A program made the position numbers and the translations under genes. From SFEL01 sp045603585 (GTDB lineage Bacteria; Bacillota; Clostridia; Christensenellales; CAG-138): a stretch of DNA of 64,000 bases. The stretch's first letter is position 1. Each line of letters opens with the position of its first letter. Positions 1 to 8,154 of the stretch are shown here, in pieces. Location of the stretch: the NCBI GenBank assembly GCA_045603585.1, contig JAZUMK010000013.1:62001-126000 (forward strand), written 5' to 3'. The notes beneath the pieces are model-generated. The model was given only the letters and a program-made list of their open reading frames with translations, ran no database searches and was not told where the DNA came from.

Positions 1-306
1 GGCTCAATTGTTATTACTTCTCCTCATGAGAACGTGATTGCAACCTGTTACAAGGTAGCTGCATCCGGCAAAATGCGTGGCGGAAAAAATTCTCCGCAGT
101 ATATATTGTTCGGTGTTGATCGAGGCGGTTCGAATTTCTGGGGAGAACCGACTACGTTTCTGGGGTGGTATGCCAGCGAAGAACAGATCTCAAAAGAAAT
201 TGCAGAAATTTATAGAGCGATTTCGCAGGGGGTTCCAACTTATACACTGCAATTTAGCGCAAAGACTCAGCGCCGTTGGGCAAGTGTAAAGATAGTTGAA
301 GAATGA
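1..306 (+). CDS. Unknown protein, C-terminal part (gene cut by left edge)
   Basis: The frame is open from base 1 to a TGA at 304-306, so the true start probably lies outside the window; a GTG at 34 would be the first internal start. The 101 visible residues contain no motif I recognise. They are soluble-looking, with a Gly/Arg/Lys-rich stretch followed by an amphipathic segment around 'SKEIAEIYRAI' and a basic C-terminus. No function is proposed. An ATG overlaps its stop (ATGA at 303-306) but opens only a 32-codon frame, so the downstream 250 bases look non-coding or decayed. Confidence 0.45.
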   Translation, partial: GSIVITSPHENVIATCYKVAASGKMRGGKNSPQYILFGVDRGGSNFWGEPTTFLGWYASEEQISKEIAEIYRAISQGVPTYTLQFSAKTQRRWASVKIVEE

Positions 307-563
307 CTAAAACTGTTGTCCCTAATGACAATCATCCGTGTCGGGCTCACCCATCATTTAGAATGGGAAACTGGTGGGTGCCGTTACTCACGTGCTGGTG
401 AATGATCCGACGAGAGGGTATGGGATTTATATTGAAAATATGCTTTAGGCAACGGGGGGGATGATTTTGCAGGGAAGGTTTGCCCCTGCAATTTTCCATG
501 TTTGTATGATACAATAGTATTGCTTGATTATTGTATTTAGAGGACAAAACAGGAGCGCTGCCT

Positions 564-1205
564 ATGAAAATATTGGTAACAGGCTTTGAGCCGTTTGACG
601 GAGAAAAGATAAATCCTTCACAGCAAATTGTACACCGTCTGGTAGCACCGGAAGGTACAAGCCTTATAAAGGCAATTTTGCCGGTGGAATTTACAGGGGC
701 TGCCGCGCAGTTGTGCACGCTGCTTGGGGGGCATAATCCGGATGCGGTGCTGTCCATTGGCCAGGCAGGAGGGCGTGCGGAAATCAGCATTGAGCGCGTT
801 GCCATCAATATAGACTGTGTAAAAAGTTCTGACGGCAGCGACCTGCTGCCGGATAATGCGGGGAATATGCCCGTTGATAAACCTATTGAATTGGATGGCC
901 CGGCGGCATATTTTACAACGCTGCCCATGTGGGAGATAGTGGAAGCTATACGGCAAAACGGTATACCTGCTGCTGTTTCCAATTCTGCAGGTACATTTGT
1001 CTGCAATCATGTTATGTATGTTAGCCTGCATCAGGCTGCTGTGCATTACCCAAGCATGAAGGCAGGTTTTATCCATGTGCCATTTTTACCTGAACAAATT
1101 ATTAATAAAGATGAGCGGCATAGGCCGGCGGCCATGTCCATTGACGATATGGTTTCGGCATTGCAAACAGCACTGGAAGTGTTGGCAAAGGGCTGGGAAA
1201 AGTGA
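564..1205 (+). CDS. pcp: Pyroglutamyl-peptidase I (pyrrolidone-carboxylate peptidase)
   Basis: Cysteine peptidase of family C15 that removes N-terminal pyroglutamate from peptides in the cytoplasm. The 213-residue length is normal for the family. The N-terminus 'ILVTGFEPFDG' with 'NPS', the 'SIGQAGGRAEISIERVAIN' block carrying the catalytic Glu, the 'SNSAGTFVCNHVMY' block with the catalytic Cys, and the late 'GFIHVPFLP' His block are all present. ATG 564 was chosen because AGGAG at 551-555 is well placed; an upstream ATG at 531 has no such site. It appears monocistronic, ending at a terminator. Confidence 0.95.
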   Translation: MKILVTGFEPFDGEKINPSQQIVHRLVAPEGTSLIKAILPVEFTGAAAQLCTLLGGHNPDAVLSIGQAGGRAEISIERVAINIDCVKSSDGSDLLPDNAGNMPVDKPIELDGPAAYFTTLPMWEIVEAIRQNGIPAAVSNSAGTFVCNHVMYVSLHQAAVHYPSMKAGFIHVPFLPEQIINKDERHRPAAMSIDDMVSALQTALEVLAKGWEK

Positions 1206-1216
1206 CGATACAAATC

Positions 1217-1246
1217 AAAGCAGGAGTGCTTGCTTCTGCTTTTTTG
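1217..1246 (+). terminator. Intrinsic terminator of pcp
   Basis: A 7-bp stem (AAAGCAG at 1217-1223 with CTGCTTT at 1236-1242) is followed by a T run, directly after the pcp stop. Confidence 0.7.
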
Positions 1247-1305
1247 GTTGCATATGCTATCATATATAAAGGATCACATTGAAATGCTACAAACAGAGGC
1301 GTTCC

Positions 1306-1920
1306 ATGATAGATAAGGAAAATATATGGGATAAGCTATTAAAAGTAAAAACAACCGGCCGGGATGATTCCAACTCCGACCAGTACCGTTATCCCTATGA
1401 GCCAACGCCGTACAGCGTTTTGGAGCGATTGGCCAACAGCGGTTTTATCGGCAAAAAAGATGTGGTACTGGACTATGGCTGCGGCAAGGGACGCGTAGAT
1501 TTTTTTCTGTCCTATCAGACCAAAGCGGCTGCCGTGGGAATTGAATACGACGAACGGATTTACAGCAGCGCCACAGAAAATCAGAAGACTGCCCTTTCCA
1601 GAACAAGGACGAAATTTGTGCTTGCGAGAGCGGAAGCGTATGAAGTGCCCGAGCAAGTGAACAGATTTTATTTCTTCAATCCCTTTTCTGTGGAGATACT
1701 GCATAAGGTCATTGCGAGAATACTTGATTCCTATTATGAAAATCCAAGGGAGGCCTTCTTGTTCTTCTATTATCCATCCGAGGAGTATGTTTCGTATCTG
1801 ATGACAGTGGATGAACTGGAATTTTACGAAGAGATACCTTGCGGCGATTTATTCCAGGGGGATGACCCGAGGGAAAGGATCTTGATTTTTTTATTGCCTT
1901 ATAAGAATGATGTATCCTGA
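1306..1920 (+). CDS. Class I SAM-dependent methyltransferase, unknown substrate
   Basis: A 204-residue protein. The glycine-rich motif I 'VVLDYGCGKGRVDFF' around residues 50-65 and the acidic 'GIEYDE' about 20 residues later are the classic SAM-binding strand-loop-helix and ribose-binding acid. 'RFYFFNPFS' fits the motif IV region. The substrate cannot be read from the sequence. ATG 1306 (preceded by GAGG) is preferred; an in-frame TTG at 1279 behind AAGG would add nine residues. It lies alone between two terminators. Confidence 0.75.
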   Translation: MIDKENIWDKLLKVKTTGRDDSNSDQYRYPYEPTPYSVLERLANSGFIGKKDVVLDYGCGKGRVDFFLSYQTKAAAVGIEYDERIYSSATENQKTALSRTRTKFVLARAEAYEVPEQVNRFYFFNPFSVEILHKVIARILDSYYENPREAFLFFYYPSEEYVSYLMTVDELEFYEEIPCGDLFQGDDPRERILIFLLPYKNDVS

Positions 1921-1950
1921 AAGAAGTGTAAATAATACGGCAATATAAAA

Positions 1951-1980
1951 GGCAGGGGATAATCCCTGCCTTTGGTTTTA
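1951..1980. terminator. Terminator between convergent genes
   Basis: GGCAGGGGAT/AATCCCTGCC forms an 8-bp GC-rich stem at 1951-1970 followed by TTTGGTTTTA. It lies between the convergent methyltransferase and adenosine-deaminase-like genes, so it may serve both. Confidence 0.7.
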
Positions 1981-1985
1981 AACGT

Positions 1986-2969
1986 TTATTGCAGCGGCTG
2001 CACCTTCAAAAGGGCTGCCTTTGTTTTTTCATCTGCAAAGGAGGCTTCTATGGCATAGTTGTTCATCCGTACGATATCTTCATCCGTAAAGCCCATTCTG
2101 CGGCAAAGGTCGTATTCCTTTTCAAGGTCGGTATCCAGCACCGTAAGGTTGTCGGTATTTACCGTGACACGTGCGCCTTTTTTATACAGCACATACAATG
2201 GGTGTGTCTGGTCGCAGGAGAGACCGTATTCGTAGGAAAGGCTGCTGTCGGGACACATTTCCAGCGTTACTTTGCGGGCGATCACCTGCTGGGTCAAGGC
2301 GGGGTCAAGAGCGGCCTGATAGCCGTGGCCTATGCGGGAGGTGCCGTATTTAAGGGCTTCGCCAACGGTGAATTCACTGTGGGTTGTGGCGGGGATGCCA
2401 AGGAAGCGGGCCAGCTCAAAAATATCTGCAAATTCGGGCATGCGTTCCTCATAGCCGGCCATATCCACAGCGCAAACGCCCTTGCCGAGATATTTGGCGG
2501 CAAGGCGTACGGTTTCCATGTTTTCCGCGTGATTTTCGGCAGGGTCGCAATGGTTCATGGCGCATAGAATCAGCCCGGCTTTCAGTGCGGCGCAGTTATG
2601 CAAGCCTTCGTTAAGCCCCTGAATGGCGGCCAATACAGCATCTTCCTGTGTCATGCCGCCATTTAGATGGTATTGAGGGGCAAAGCGCAGCTCGGCATAG
2701 ATCAATCCTTCTTTATCCAGCCGCTCCACCAGCTCCCGGGTGATACGGCAAATTCCTTCGGGAGTCTGCATCACCCTGAGGGGAGGATCGAATGTAAGAA
2801 AATCCGGATCGTACTCACCCTCGGGAATTGTCATGGAGTGCCGTATTTCATCAAGCGACATATCACATTCCGGATGAATATTGTATTTGCGTGCAAGCTC
2901 AAAAACCGTCTCAGGCTTTGCGGAGCCGTCAATATGCAGATGTAGATCTGTTTTATTGAGTATTTTCAT
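1986..2969 (-). CDS. Adenosine deaminase-family amidohydrolase with altered active site
   Basis: A metal-dependent TIM-barrel hydrolase of the adenosine/AMP deaminase family, 327 residues, cytoplasmic. Zinc-ligand motif 'LHLHID' (H10, H12), 'RIGHG' (H215), 'EMCPDSS' and 'NTD' (D273) are present. The usual HAGE motif carrying the catalytic Glu reads H197-S-E-F, placing Glu one residue early, and the usual Asp-Asp pair reads D273-N274. These are positions that contact the purine ring in characterised adenosine deaminases, so the substrate may differ from adenosine. It is monocistronic, with a TATAAT-like element just upstream on the minus strand. Confidence 0.8.
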   Translation of the reverse strand: MKILNKTDLHLHIDGSAKPETVFELARKYNIHPECDMSLDEIRHSMTIPEGEYDPDFLTFDPPLRVMQTPEGICRITRELVERLDKEGLIYAELRFAPQYHLNGGMTQEDAVLAAIQGLNEGLHNCAALKAGLILCAMNHCDPAENHAENMETVRLAAKYLGKGVCAVDMAGYEERMPEFADIFELARFLGIPATTHSEFTVGEALKYGTSRIGHGYQAALDPALTQQVIARKVTLEMCPDSSLSYEYGLSCDQTHPLYVLYKKGARVTVNTDNLTVLDTDLEKEYDLCRRMGFTDEDIVRMNNYAIEASFADEKTKAALLKVQPLQ

Positions 2970-3122
2970 AATTTATCCTCCCAGTATGGGTATATAACAA
3001 TTATACAACAGGGGAGCATTTTACCCAAGGCAGATAATTAACAAATGGCCTTTTTTACTATACAAGTAAATATCTGTTTGATAATATAGATATCATCAGG
3101 CAAATCTATTAAGGTAAAAAAC

Positions 3123-3884
3123 ATGGGAAAGATAAAACGAAACAGCATCATCAAAAGAATAATAATCATGACTGCATTTGCGGCATTGATCAGTGTATTT
3201 TCCGGATGCGGTAGCAATACCTGTCGGGTGGATTATTGCGGCCAGGAAGCGCTTTACAGAGGTCATAAAGAACGGTATGAGCCGGGTGAGCAGGTTGAGT
3301 TTTATTATAAGCGCAGCGATTCGGACGGGGAGTATACCTTCTTTCTGGGCGAAAAACAGATTGTTCCGGTGCCGTACAGTGAAGATGAAGATATTATATG
3401 GTTTGTAATGCCGGATAAAGAGGTTAAGCTTGAGCGGGTCAAAAACAGCGAAATAAAGGCGGAGCATATGGTTGGGCGCGATATTCTGCTGGTGAATTAT
3501 TATAGGGAAACCGTGGCTGCCGCAGATGGGGACGGCTATTTTGAGATGGTGCTCAGCACGACAGAAGAGGCAGATAAAGCCGCGCTCAATGTATATCGCA
3601 AAGACGAGGGAGAGGATGAAACCTGCAGAAGCTATATAGTCCCCTTTGAAGCTGTTGAGAGGTGCTATCAGGCAATTATAGAGAGCGATATGCGGGGATG
3701 GAATGAGCTAGAAAACTCAATTAGTGCTGACGGAGCATTGACGGTATGCAAATTCAGGTTTGGCGATACTGTGCTGCGTATCACATCGGAATCCATGCCT
3801 GCGGATGGAGAGGCTGCCCTGGATAATATCAGGGAGATAATGTCTGGATATATGCAGGATGCGTATTTTGCAGGCGAATGGTAA
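3123..3884 (+). CDS. Predicted lipoprotein, unknown function
   Basis: A 253-residue protein with a basic N-terminus, a hydrophobic segment (residues 12-26) and a lipobox 'FSGC', indicating export and lipid attachment to the outer face of the membrane. The mature part is acidic, with no family I can name; the first half looks beta-rich, and the second half has 'SYIVPFEAVERCYQAIIES', suggesting a helical segment. It is followed 39 bases later by a CPBP-family protease and may share its transcript. Confidence 0.6.
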   Translation: MGKIKRNSIIKRIIIMTAFAALISVFSGCGSNTCRVDYCGQEALYRGHKERYEPGEQVEFYYKRSDSDGEYTFFLGEKQIVPVPYSEDEDIIWFVMPDKEVKLERVKNSEIKAEHMVGRDILLVNYYRETVAAADGDGYFEMVLSTTEEADKAALNVYRKDEGEDETCRSYIVPFEAVERCYQAIIESDMRGWNELENSISADGALTVCKFRFGDTVLRITSESMPADGEAALDNIREIMSGYMQDAYFAGEW

Positions 3885-3923
3885 TAAGTTTATAACTCAA
3901 GCAAGAGGGACGGAGCAAAAGCT

Positions 3924-4655
3924 ATGAAAAAGCTGTATAAAAAAGAACCCATATGGTTTGCGGTATTGTGGATAGTTATATATGTGGTATGCTTCAGCGC
4001 GGCGGATGGAATATCCGAAAGCATGGGCATGCCCAAACTCATTACGGCATTGGTTGGATTGCTGCTGTCCATCATGCTTATCGGATTTATCAGGCGGGAA
4101 GGCCTGACGGAGCATTTTGGTCTGTGCGGGTTTAAGGGAAACAAAAGGGACTTTCTCTTTTTTATTCCGTTGATAGTTATTTCTTCGGTTAATCTGTGGA
4201 ATGGGCTGCAGCTTCAGTGTTCTGCGACTGAAGCGGCATTGGGCGTAATCAGTATGTGCTTTGTGGCGATCCTGGAGGAAGTTATCTTCCGCGGATTGCT
4301 TTTTAAAGGCATGAGCGAGGATAACCTGAAGATCGCGGTTATTGTTTCATCACTTACATTCGGCTTCGGGCATATAGTAAATCTGCTGCTGGGTGAGCCG
4401 ATATTTGAAACGCTGCTGCAGCTCGTTTATGCTTCTGCCGTTGGTTTTTGCTTTACTGCGGTATTTATTGCCGGAGGCAGCGTTATACCCTGTATCCTTT
4501 CTCATGCAGCGGTAAATTGTTTCAGTATTTTTGCGGTTCAGCCTTCTGACGGAGGGATTGTGCTTATAGCGGCTGTGCAGACAGTTGTCAGCACACTGTA
4601 CGGCGTATGGCTGCTGAAAAGGCACAGCGCTGCAAATAAGCAAACTTCAGCATAA
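3924..4655 (+). CDS. CPBP-family intramembrane metalloprotease (CAAX/Abi type)
   Basis: A polytopic membrane protein of 243 residues with about seven hydrophobic segments. The family signature is visible: 'EEVIFRG' (Glu-Glu plus Arg), 'FGFGHIVNLL' and 'LSHAAVN' supply the conserved Glu and His residues of the ABI/CAAX intramembrane protease fold. The substrate is unknown; relatives process prenylated proteins or peptide precursors or work in bacteriocin self-immunity. No bacteriocin gene is seen nearby. Ribosome binding site AGAGGGACGGAG lies upstream. Confidence 0.85.
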   Translation: MKKLYKKEPIWFAVLWIVIYVVCFSAADGISESMGMPKLITALVGLLLSIMLIGFIRREGLTEHFGLCGFKGNKRDFLFFIPLIVISSVNLWNGLQLQCSATEAALGVISMCFVAILEEVIFRGLLFKGMSEDNLKIAVIVSSLTFGFGHIVNLLLGEPIFETLLQLVYASAVGFCFTAVFIAGGSVIPCILSHAAVNCFSIFAVQPSDGGIVLIAAVQTVVSTLYGVWLLKRHSAANKQTSA

Positions 4656-4739
4656 TATGGCGGTTTGTCGCTTACAGTGGTATTATATAAAAAAATACAG
4701 CTTTTGCCGTTTCTGTATCAAACGTCAGCAAGGAGATAT

Positions 4740-5420
4740 ATGAAAAAGACGTTTTATTCGGAGATGGCTTATTTTATTGGCATAATCCTGCTTGCGCTGG
4801 GCACGGCAATGATGGAGCAGGCGAATTTCGGCATGTCCATGGTGGTTGCACCGGCATATCTGCTTCATTTGAAGGTATCGGAAACATTCTCGTTTTTCTC
4901 ATTCGGCATGGCGGAGTATGTATTGCAGGGCGTGCTGCTGATAATCATGTCGCTGGTATTGAGACGATTTAAAAAGGCCTATCTTTTTTCCTTTATTACC
5001 GCGGTATTTTACGGTTTTGCGCTGGATGCCATGCTGAGCCTGATGGGGTATGTGCAAAGCGACGGAATGGCGCTGAGGGTGTTTTTCTACATAGGGGGCA
5101 TGATAGTATGCGCCATCGGTATAGCGATGCTGTTTCATACCTATATACCTCTTGAAGCATACGAGATGTTTGTTAAAGAGGTGTCCGCAAAAATAGGGAT
5201 GGATATCAATAAATTCAAAACCATTTACGATTGCACAAGCTGCGCCATAGCGGTAATAATGTCATTTGCGTTCTTTGGCTTTGGACAATTTGAAGGGGTA
5301 AAACTGGGCACCGTGCTGTGTGCATTGGTAAACGGATGGATGATAGGCCAATGCTCAAAACGGCTTGAGCAGCTGTTTGAGTTTACAGACGGCACAAAGC
5401 TGGCGGAATTTTTCAGGTAG
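4740..5420 (+). CDS. YczE/YyaS/YitT-type integral membrane protein
   Basis: A 226-residue protein with five or six membrane segments. The N-terminal 'LLALGTAMMEQANFGMSMVVAPAYLL' resembles the glycine-rich first repeat of the YczE/YitT-like family, whose function is not established. ATG 4740 follows AGGAG at 4731-4735 with ideal spacing; the longer frame from 4665 lacks a site. The C-terminal tail is soluble. The gene precedes spo0A but is separated from it by a promoter. Confidence 0.65.
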   Translation: MKKTFYSEMAYFIGIILLALGTAMMEQANFGMSMVVAPAYLLHLKVSETFSFFSFGMAEYVLQGVLLIIMSLVLRRFKKAYLFSFITAVFYGFALDAMLSLMGYVQSDGMALRVFFYIGGMIVCAIGIAMLFHTYIPLEAYEMFVKEVSAKIGMDINKFKTIYDCTSCAIAVIMSFAFFGFGQFEGVKLGTVLCALVNGWMIGQCSKRLEQLFEFTDGTKLAEFFR

Positions 5421-5443
5421 CCGCATAAAAATTAACGTTCCGG

Positions 5444-5472
5444 TTGGAAAGAGATGGAAAAAGTGGTAAAAT
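5444..5472 (+). promoter_or_regulatory. SigA-type promoter of spo0A
   Basis: TTGGAA at 5444-5449, a 17-bp spacer and TAAAAT at 5467-5472 predict a start near 5479, giving a 40-nt leader to the ATG at 5519. Confidence 0.6.
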
Positions 5473-5518
5473 ATATATGATGATAATCTGAATAAAAATG
5501 ATAACGGAAGGGCTGCCT

Positions 5519-6289
5519 ATGAAAATTCTTATTGCAAAGGAACATAGCGCATACTGCCACGAGCTGGCAGACTATTTGGGCAAAATGTCAATATTTGATA
5601 TTATGCCCTTTGCCCATGACGGATATCAGACAATACAGAATATCGCCATCGAAAAGCCCGACGTATTGCTGCTGGATGCGGTACTTCCCAATATGGATGG
5701 TATAGGCGTACTGAAAAAGCTGAATGCCATGAGATTATCAGAGGGAATACGTATACTGGTAATGGCTCCCTTCAAGGATGATGAAATGATAGATAAGCTG
5801 ATGAGGCTTGGCGCACTGTACGTAATACAGCTTCCTGCGGTGCCTTCTCAGGTATTCAGCCGGATTGTGGATTTTGCCATAGATGACGATTTAGTCAGAA
5901 AAGAAGCAGAGGAAAGAAAAGAGAACAATCGTACAGAGCTGAGGGATAAGGTAATAACAAATTACTTTTATGCCATAAGAGCGCCTCTCAATCTCCTGGG
6001 ATACAAACTGGCAAGGGCTGCGGTGACCTATTGCGTGGATAATTACAATGCTCAGCCATACATAACCAAAGAAGTATATCCCTTTGTTGCAGAGCTTTTT
6101 AATTCCACTCCAAAGCAGGTGGAACGAAATATCCGCACATTCATCGAAGCCACGTGGCAGCGGGGCGATATGGAAAACATAAACAAGCTTTTCGGATACT
6201 CCGTCAGCCAGCATAAGGGACGTCCTACCAATAAAGAGTTTATCGCGTTGCTTACAGAGCGCAGCGTTATGCGCATCCGCCAAGGTTAG
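5519..6289 (+). CDS. spo0A: Sporulation master regulator Spo0A
   Basis: A response regulator and DNA-binding protein that commits the cell to sporulation; 256 residues. Residues 1-120 form a receiver domain and residues about 145-256 the Spo0A-specific C-terminal effector domain, which is well conserved ('KQVERNIRTFIEATWQRGD', then 'GRPTNKEFIALL'). In the receiver the phosphoacceptor D53 is kept ('LLLDAVLPNMDG'), but the acidic pair reads K7-E8, the switch Thr/Ser reads A83 and the invariant Lys reads L105. ATG 5519 follows GGAAGGG; an ATG at 5498 lacks a site. The C-terminal domain makes the identification secure; how it is activated is uncertain. Confidence 0.95.
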   Translation: MKILIAKEHSAYCHELADYLGKMSIFDIMPFAHDGYQTIQNIAIEKPDVLLLDAVLPNMDGIGVLKKLNAMRLSEGIRILVMAPFKDDEMIDKLMRLGALYVIQLPAVPSQVFSRIVDFAIDDDLVRKEAEERKENNRTELRDKVITNYFYAIRAPLNLLGYKLARAAVTYCVDNYNAQPYITKEVYPFVAELFNSTPKQVERNIRTFIEATWQRGDMENINKLFGYSVSQHKGRPTNKEFIALLTERSVMRIRQG

Positions 6290-6354
6290 CAGTTGTAATT
6301 TATACTCCCTGCGTGTCATAGTTTATTATAAACTGGACATGCGGGGGGTTATTT

Positions 6355-6840
6355 ATGAAGGGCATAAAAAGCAGATGGTATATAGTGTGCTTTGCCGCCA
6401 TAATGGGCTTTACCGCCGGGGCGGCAACGGCATTGAATCCGGAATATCTGGAAGCGGCATTTAATGCAATGGGTGAAGTGCAGGGGAGCGTTCTGCTGAG
6501 CCTTGCGCTTTTGAGTATGCTGTGGAATACGGCTCTTTACAGCTTTTGCAGAATTTTTTCCGGTAAAGGCGGTATTGCGCTGTCTGTTTTTGCGGTGTGG
6601 CTTAAGGCTGTGCTGATGGGGCTTTTTTGCAGGGGGCTGTGGGCAAATATCAGGGGCATCAACGTATTGCTGATACTGCTTACGGTATTTGGCGGAGTTT
6701 GTATATGCCTTGGTATGATAATGGACAGGGAGGAAACGAAAGATAAACATAAAGCGCTTGCGGTTTGGCTTTGCGGAGTAACTGCTGAGGGGATAATCAT
6801 TCCTTCCGCCGTAAGAACATGGGCGCTTATATTCAACTGA
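6355..6840 (+). CDS. Small membrane protein, possibly SpoIIM-like
   Basis: 161 residues, about four hydrophobic segments, start ATG 6355 behind GGGGGG. I do not recognise it with certainty. It sits between spo0A and deoB, where several Clostridia carry spoIIM, and the stretch 'VWLKAVLMGLFCRGL' resembles the 'LKGVVVGF' core of SpoIIM. SpoIIM is part of the DMP peptidoglycan hydrolase complex during engulfment. It is shorter than typical SpoIIM (about 200 residues), and the loop around 'MDREETKDKHK' is not characteristic. Treat the SpoIIM idea as a synteny-led guess. Confidence 0.4.
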   Translation: MKGIKSRWYIVCFAAIMGFTAGAATALNPEYLEAAFNAMGEVQGSVLLSLALLSMLWNTALYSFCRIFSGKGGIALSVFAVWLKAVLMGLFCRGLWANIRGINVLLILLTVFGGVCICLGMIMDREETKDKHKALAVWLCGVTAEGIIIPSAVRTWALIFN

Positions 6841-6841
6841 A

Positions 6842-6871
6842 TTGACTGCCCGGCAGGCGGAATGGTAAAAT
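6842..6871 (+). promoter_or_regulatory. SigA-type promoter of deoB
   Basis: TTGACT at 6842-6847, an 18-bp spacer and TAAAAT at 6866-6871 lie 47 bases before the deoB start. Confidence 0.65.
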
Positions 6872-6917
6872 CAATATACACACAGCAATCAAATCTAACG
6901 AAAGGTATATAAAAGTA

Positions 6918-8090
6918 ATGTCAGATAAAAGAGCAATAGTTATCGTAATAGACAGCGCAGGTATAGGTGCATTGCCGGATGCTGCAGAGTTTGGCGATGA
7001 AGGCGCGCATACTTTTGGCAATATATACAAGACACGGGGCAGGCTGGAGATCCCCAATATGAGGGAGCTGGGCATAGCCGCAATAGAAGATGCCCGCCTT
7101 GAACCCTTTGAAGGGGAGATACAGGGCTGCTATGGCCGCGCGGCCGAAATGACCAAGGCGAAGGATACAACCTGCGGCCATTGGGAAATGACCGGCATAA
7201 TCATGGAGGAACCCTTCAGAACATATCCTAACGGCTTTCCTCCACATATTATGGATGCTTTTGAGCAGGCCGTTGGCAGGGGGACCCTTGGCAACAAAGT
7301 CGCATCCGGCACTGCGATAATTCAGGAGCTGGGCGATGAGCATATTGCCACAGGCAAGCCTATCGTTTATACCTCTGCAGACAGCGTATTTCAGATAGCC
7401 GCCCATGAGGATGTGATCCCCCTTGAGGAGCTTTACTCCATGTGTGAAAAGGCACGCGCCCTGCTTAAGGGCAAGGATCTGGTTGGCCGCGTAATAGCCC
7501 GTCCCTTTATTACAGGCGAAAAAGAATACGTTCGTACCGAAAACCGCAAGGATTACGCCATTCCACCCATCGAGGATACCATTCTGGATGGATTGGTTGC
7601 CAAGGGATATGAAACCGTTGCCGTGGGCAAAATCGAGGATATCTTCTTTAAGCGCGGGATCACTACAGTAAACCATACCAAAAACAATCCTGACGGAATC
7701 GAGGCAACCATTGAATACATAAAGGCAGGCACAGGCGATTTCATATTCACAAATCTGGTGGATACCGATATGCTGTATGGCCATCGAAATGACGTTGAGG
7801 GCTATGCGCAGTCTCTGGAAGCCTTTGACGCAAAGCTGCCGGAAATAACCGCAGCAATGAAGGATGGCGATATACTTATCGTTACTGCGGACCATGGCTG
7901 CGATCCCGCATATCCAGGAACCGATCACACCCGCGAATACATTCCCATACTGGTATGGGGCAAAAACGTGAAGAAGGGTGTATCTCTTGGCACAAGGGAG
8001 ACCTTTGCGGATATAGGCAGCACGGTATTTGAATACCTTACCGGAGAGCCCTGGAGCACAGGAAAATCCTTCCTCAGCGAAATAATTTAA
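6918..8090 (+). CDS. deoB: Phosphopentomutase
   Basis: Interconverts (deoxy)ribose 1-phosphate and 5-phosphate, linking nucleoside breakdown to the pentose phosphate pathway. The 390-residue length is typical. Alkaline-phosphatase-superfamily metal and phosphothreonine motifs are clear: 'VIDSAGIGALPDA' near the start, 'KDTTCGHWEM' with the catalytic Thr near residue 85, and 'TADHGCDPAYPGTDHTRE' near residue 320. It has its own promoter. An inverted repeat between its stop and the next gene may end or attenuate its transcript. Confidence 0.97.
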   Translation: MSDKRAIVIVIDSAGIGALPDAAEFGDEGAHTFGNIYKTRGRLEIPNMRELGIAAIEDARLEPFEGEIQGCYGRAAEMTKAKDTTCGHWEMTGIIMEEPFRTYPNGFPPHIMDAFEQAVGRGTLGNKVASGTAIIQELGDEHIATGKPIVYTSADSVFQIAAHEDVIPLEELYSMCEKARALLKGKDLVGRVIARPFITGEKEYVRTENRKDYAIPPIEDTILDGLVAKGYETVAVGKIEDIFFKRGITTVNHTKNNPDGIEATIEYIKAGTGDFIFTNLVDTDMLYGHRNDVEGYAQSLEAFDAKLPEITAAMKDGDILIVTADHGCDPAYPGTDHTREYIPILVWGKNVKKGVSLGTRETFADIGSTVFEYLTGEPWSTGKSFLSEII

Positions 8091-8107
8091 TAATAACGCA
8101 ATATCGG

Positions 8108-8147
8108 CCTCCTTTGCCTAATAGACATATACATAAGGCAAAGGAGG
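8108..8147 (+). repeat. 12-bp perfect inverted repeat that includes the next gene's ribosome binding site
   Basis: CCTCCTTTGCCT at 8108-8119 is perfectly complementary to AGGCAAAGGAGG at 8136-8147, with a 16-base loop. The 3' arm contains the AAGGAGG ribosome binding site (8141-8147) of the gene starting at 8155. The hairpin could terminate deoB weakly (TCTTATTAT follows) or mask the site. Confidence 0.8.
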
Positions 8148-8154
8148 TCTTATT

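Noticed and set aside
6921..7928. Long open frame (335 codons) on the minus strand
   Set aside because: It is fully antisense to deoB, whose motifs and length are canonical; the antisense translation has no recognisable motif and no ribosome binding site.
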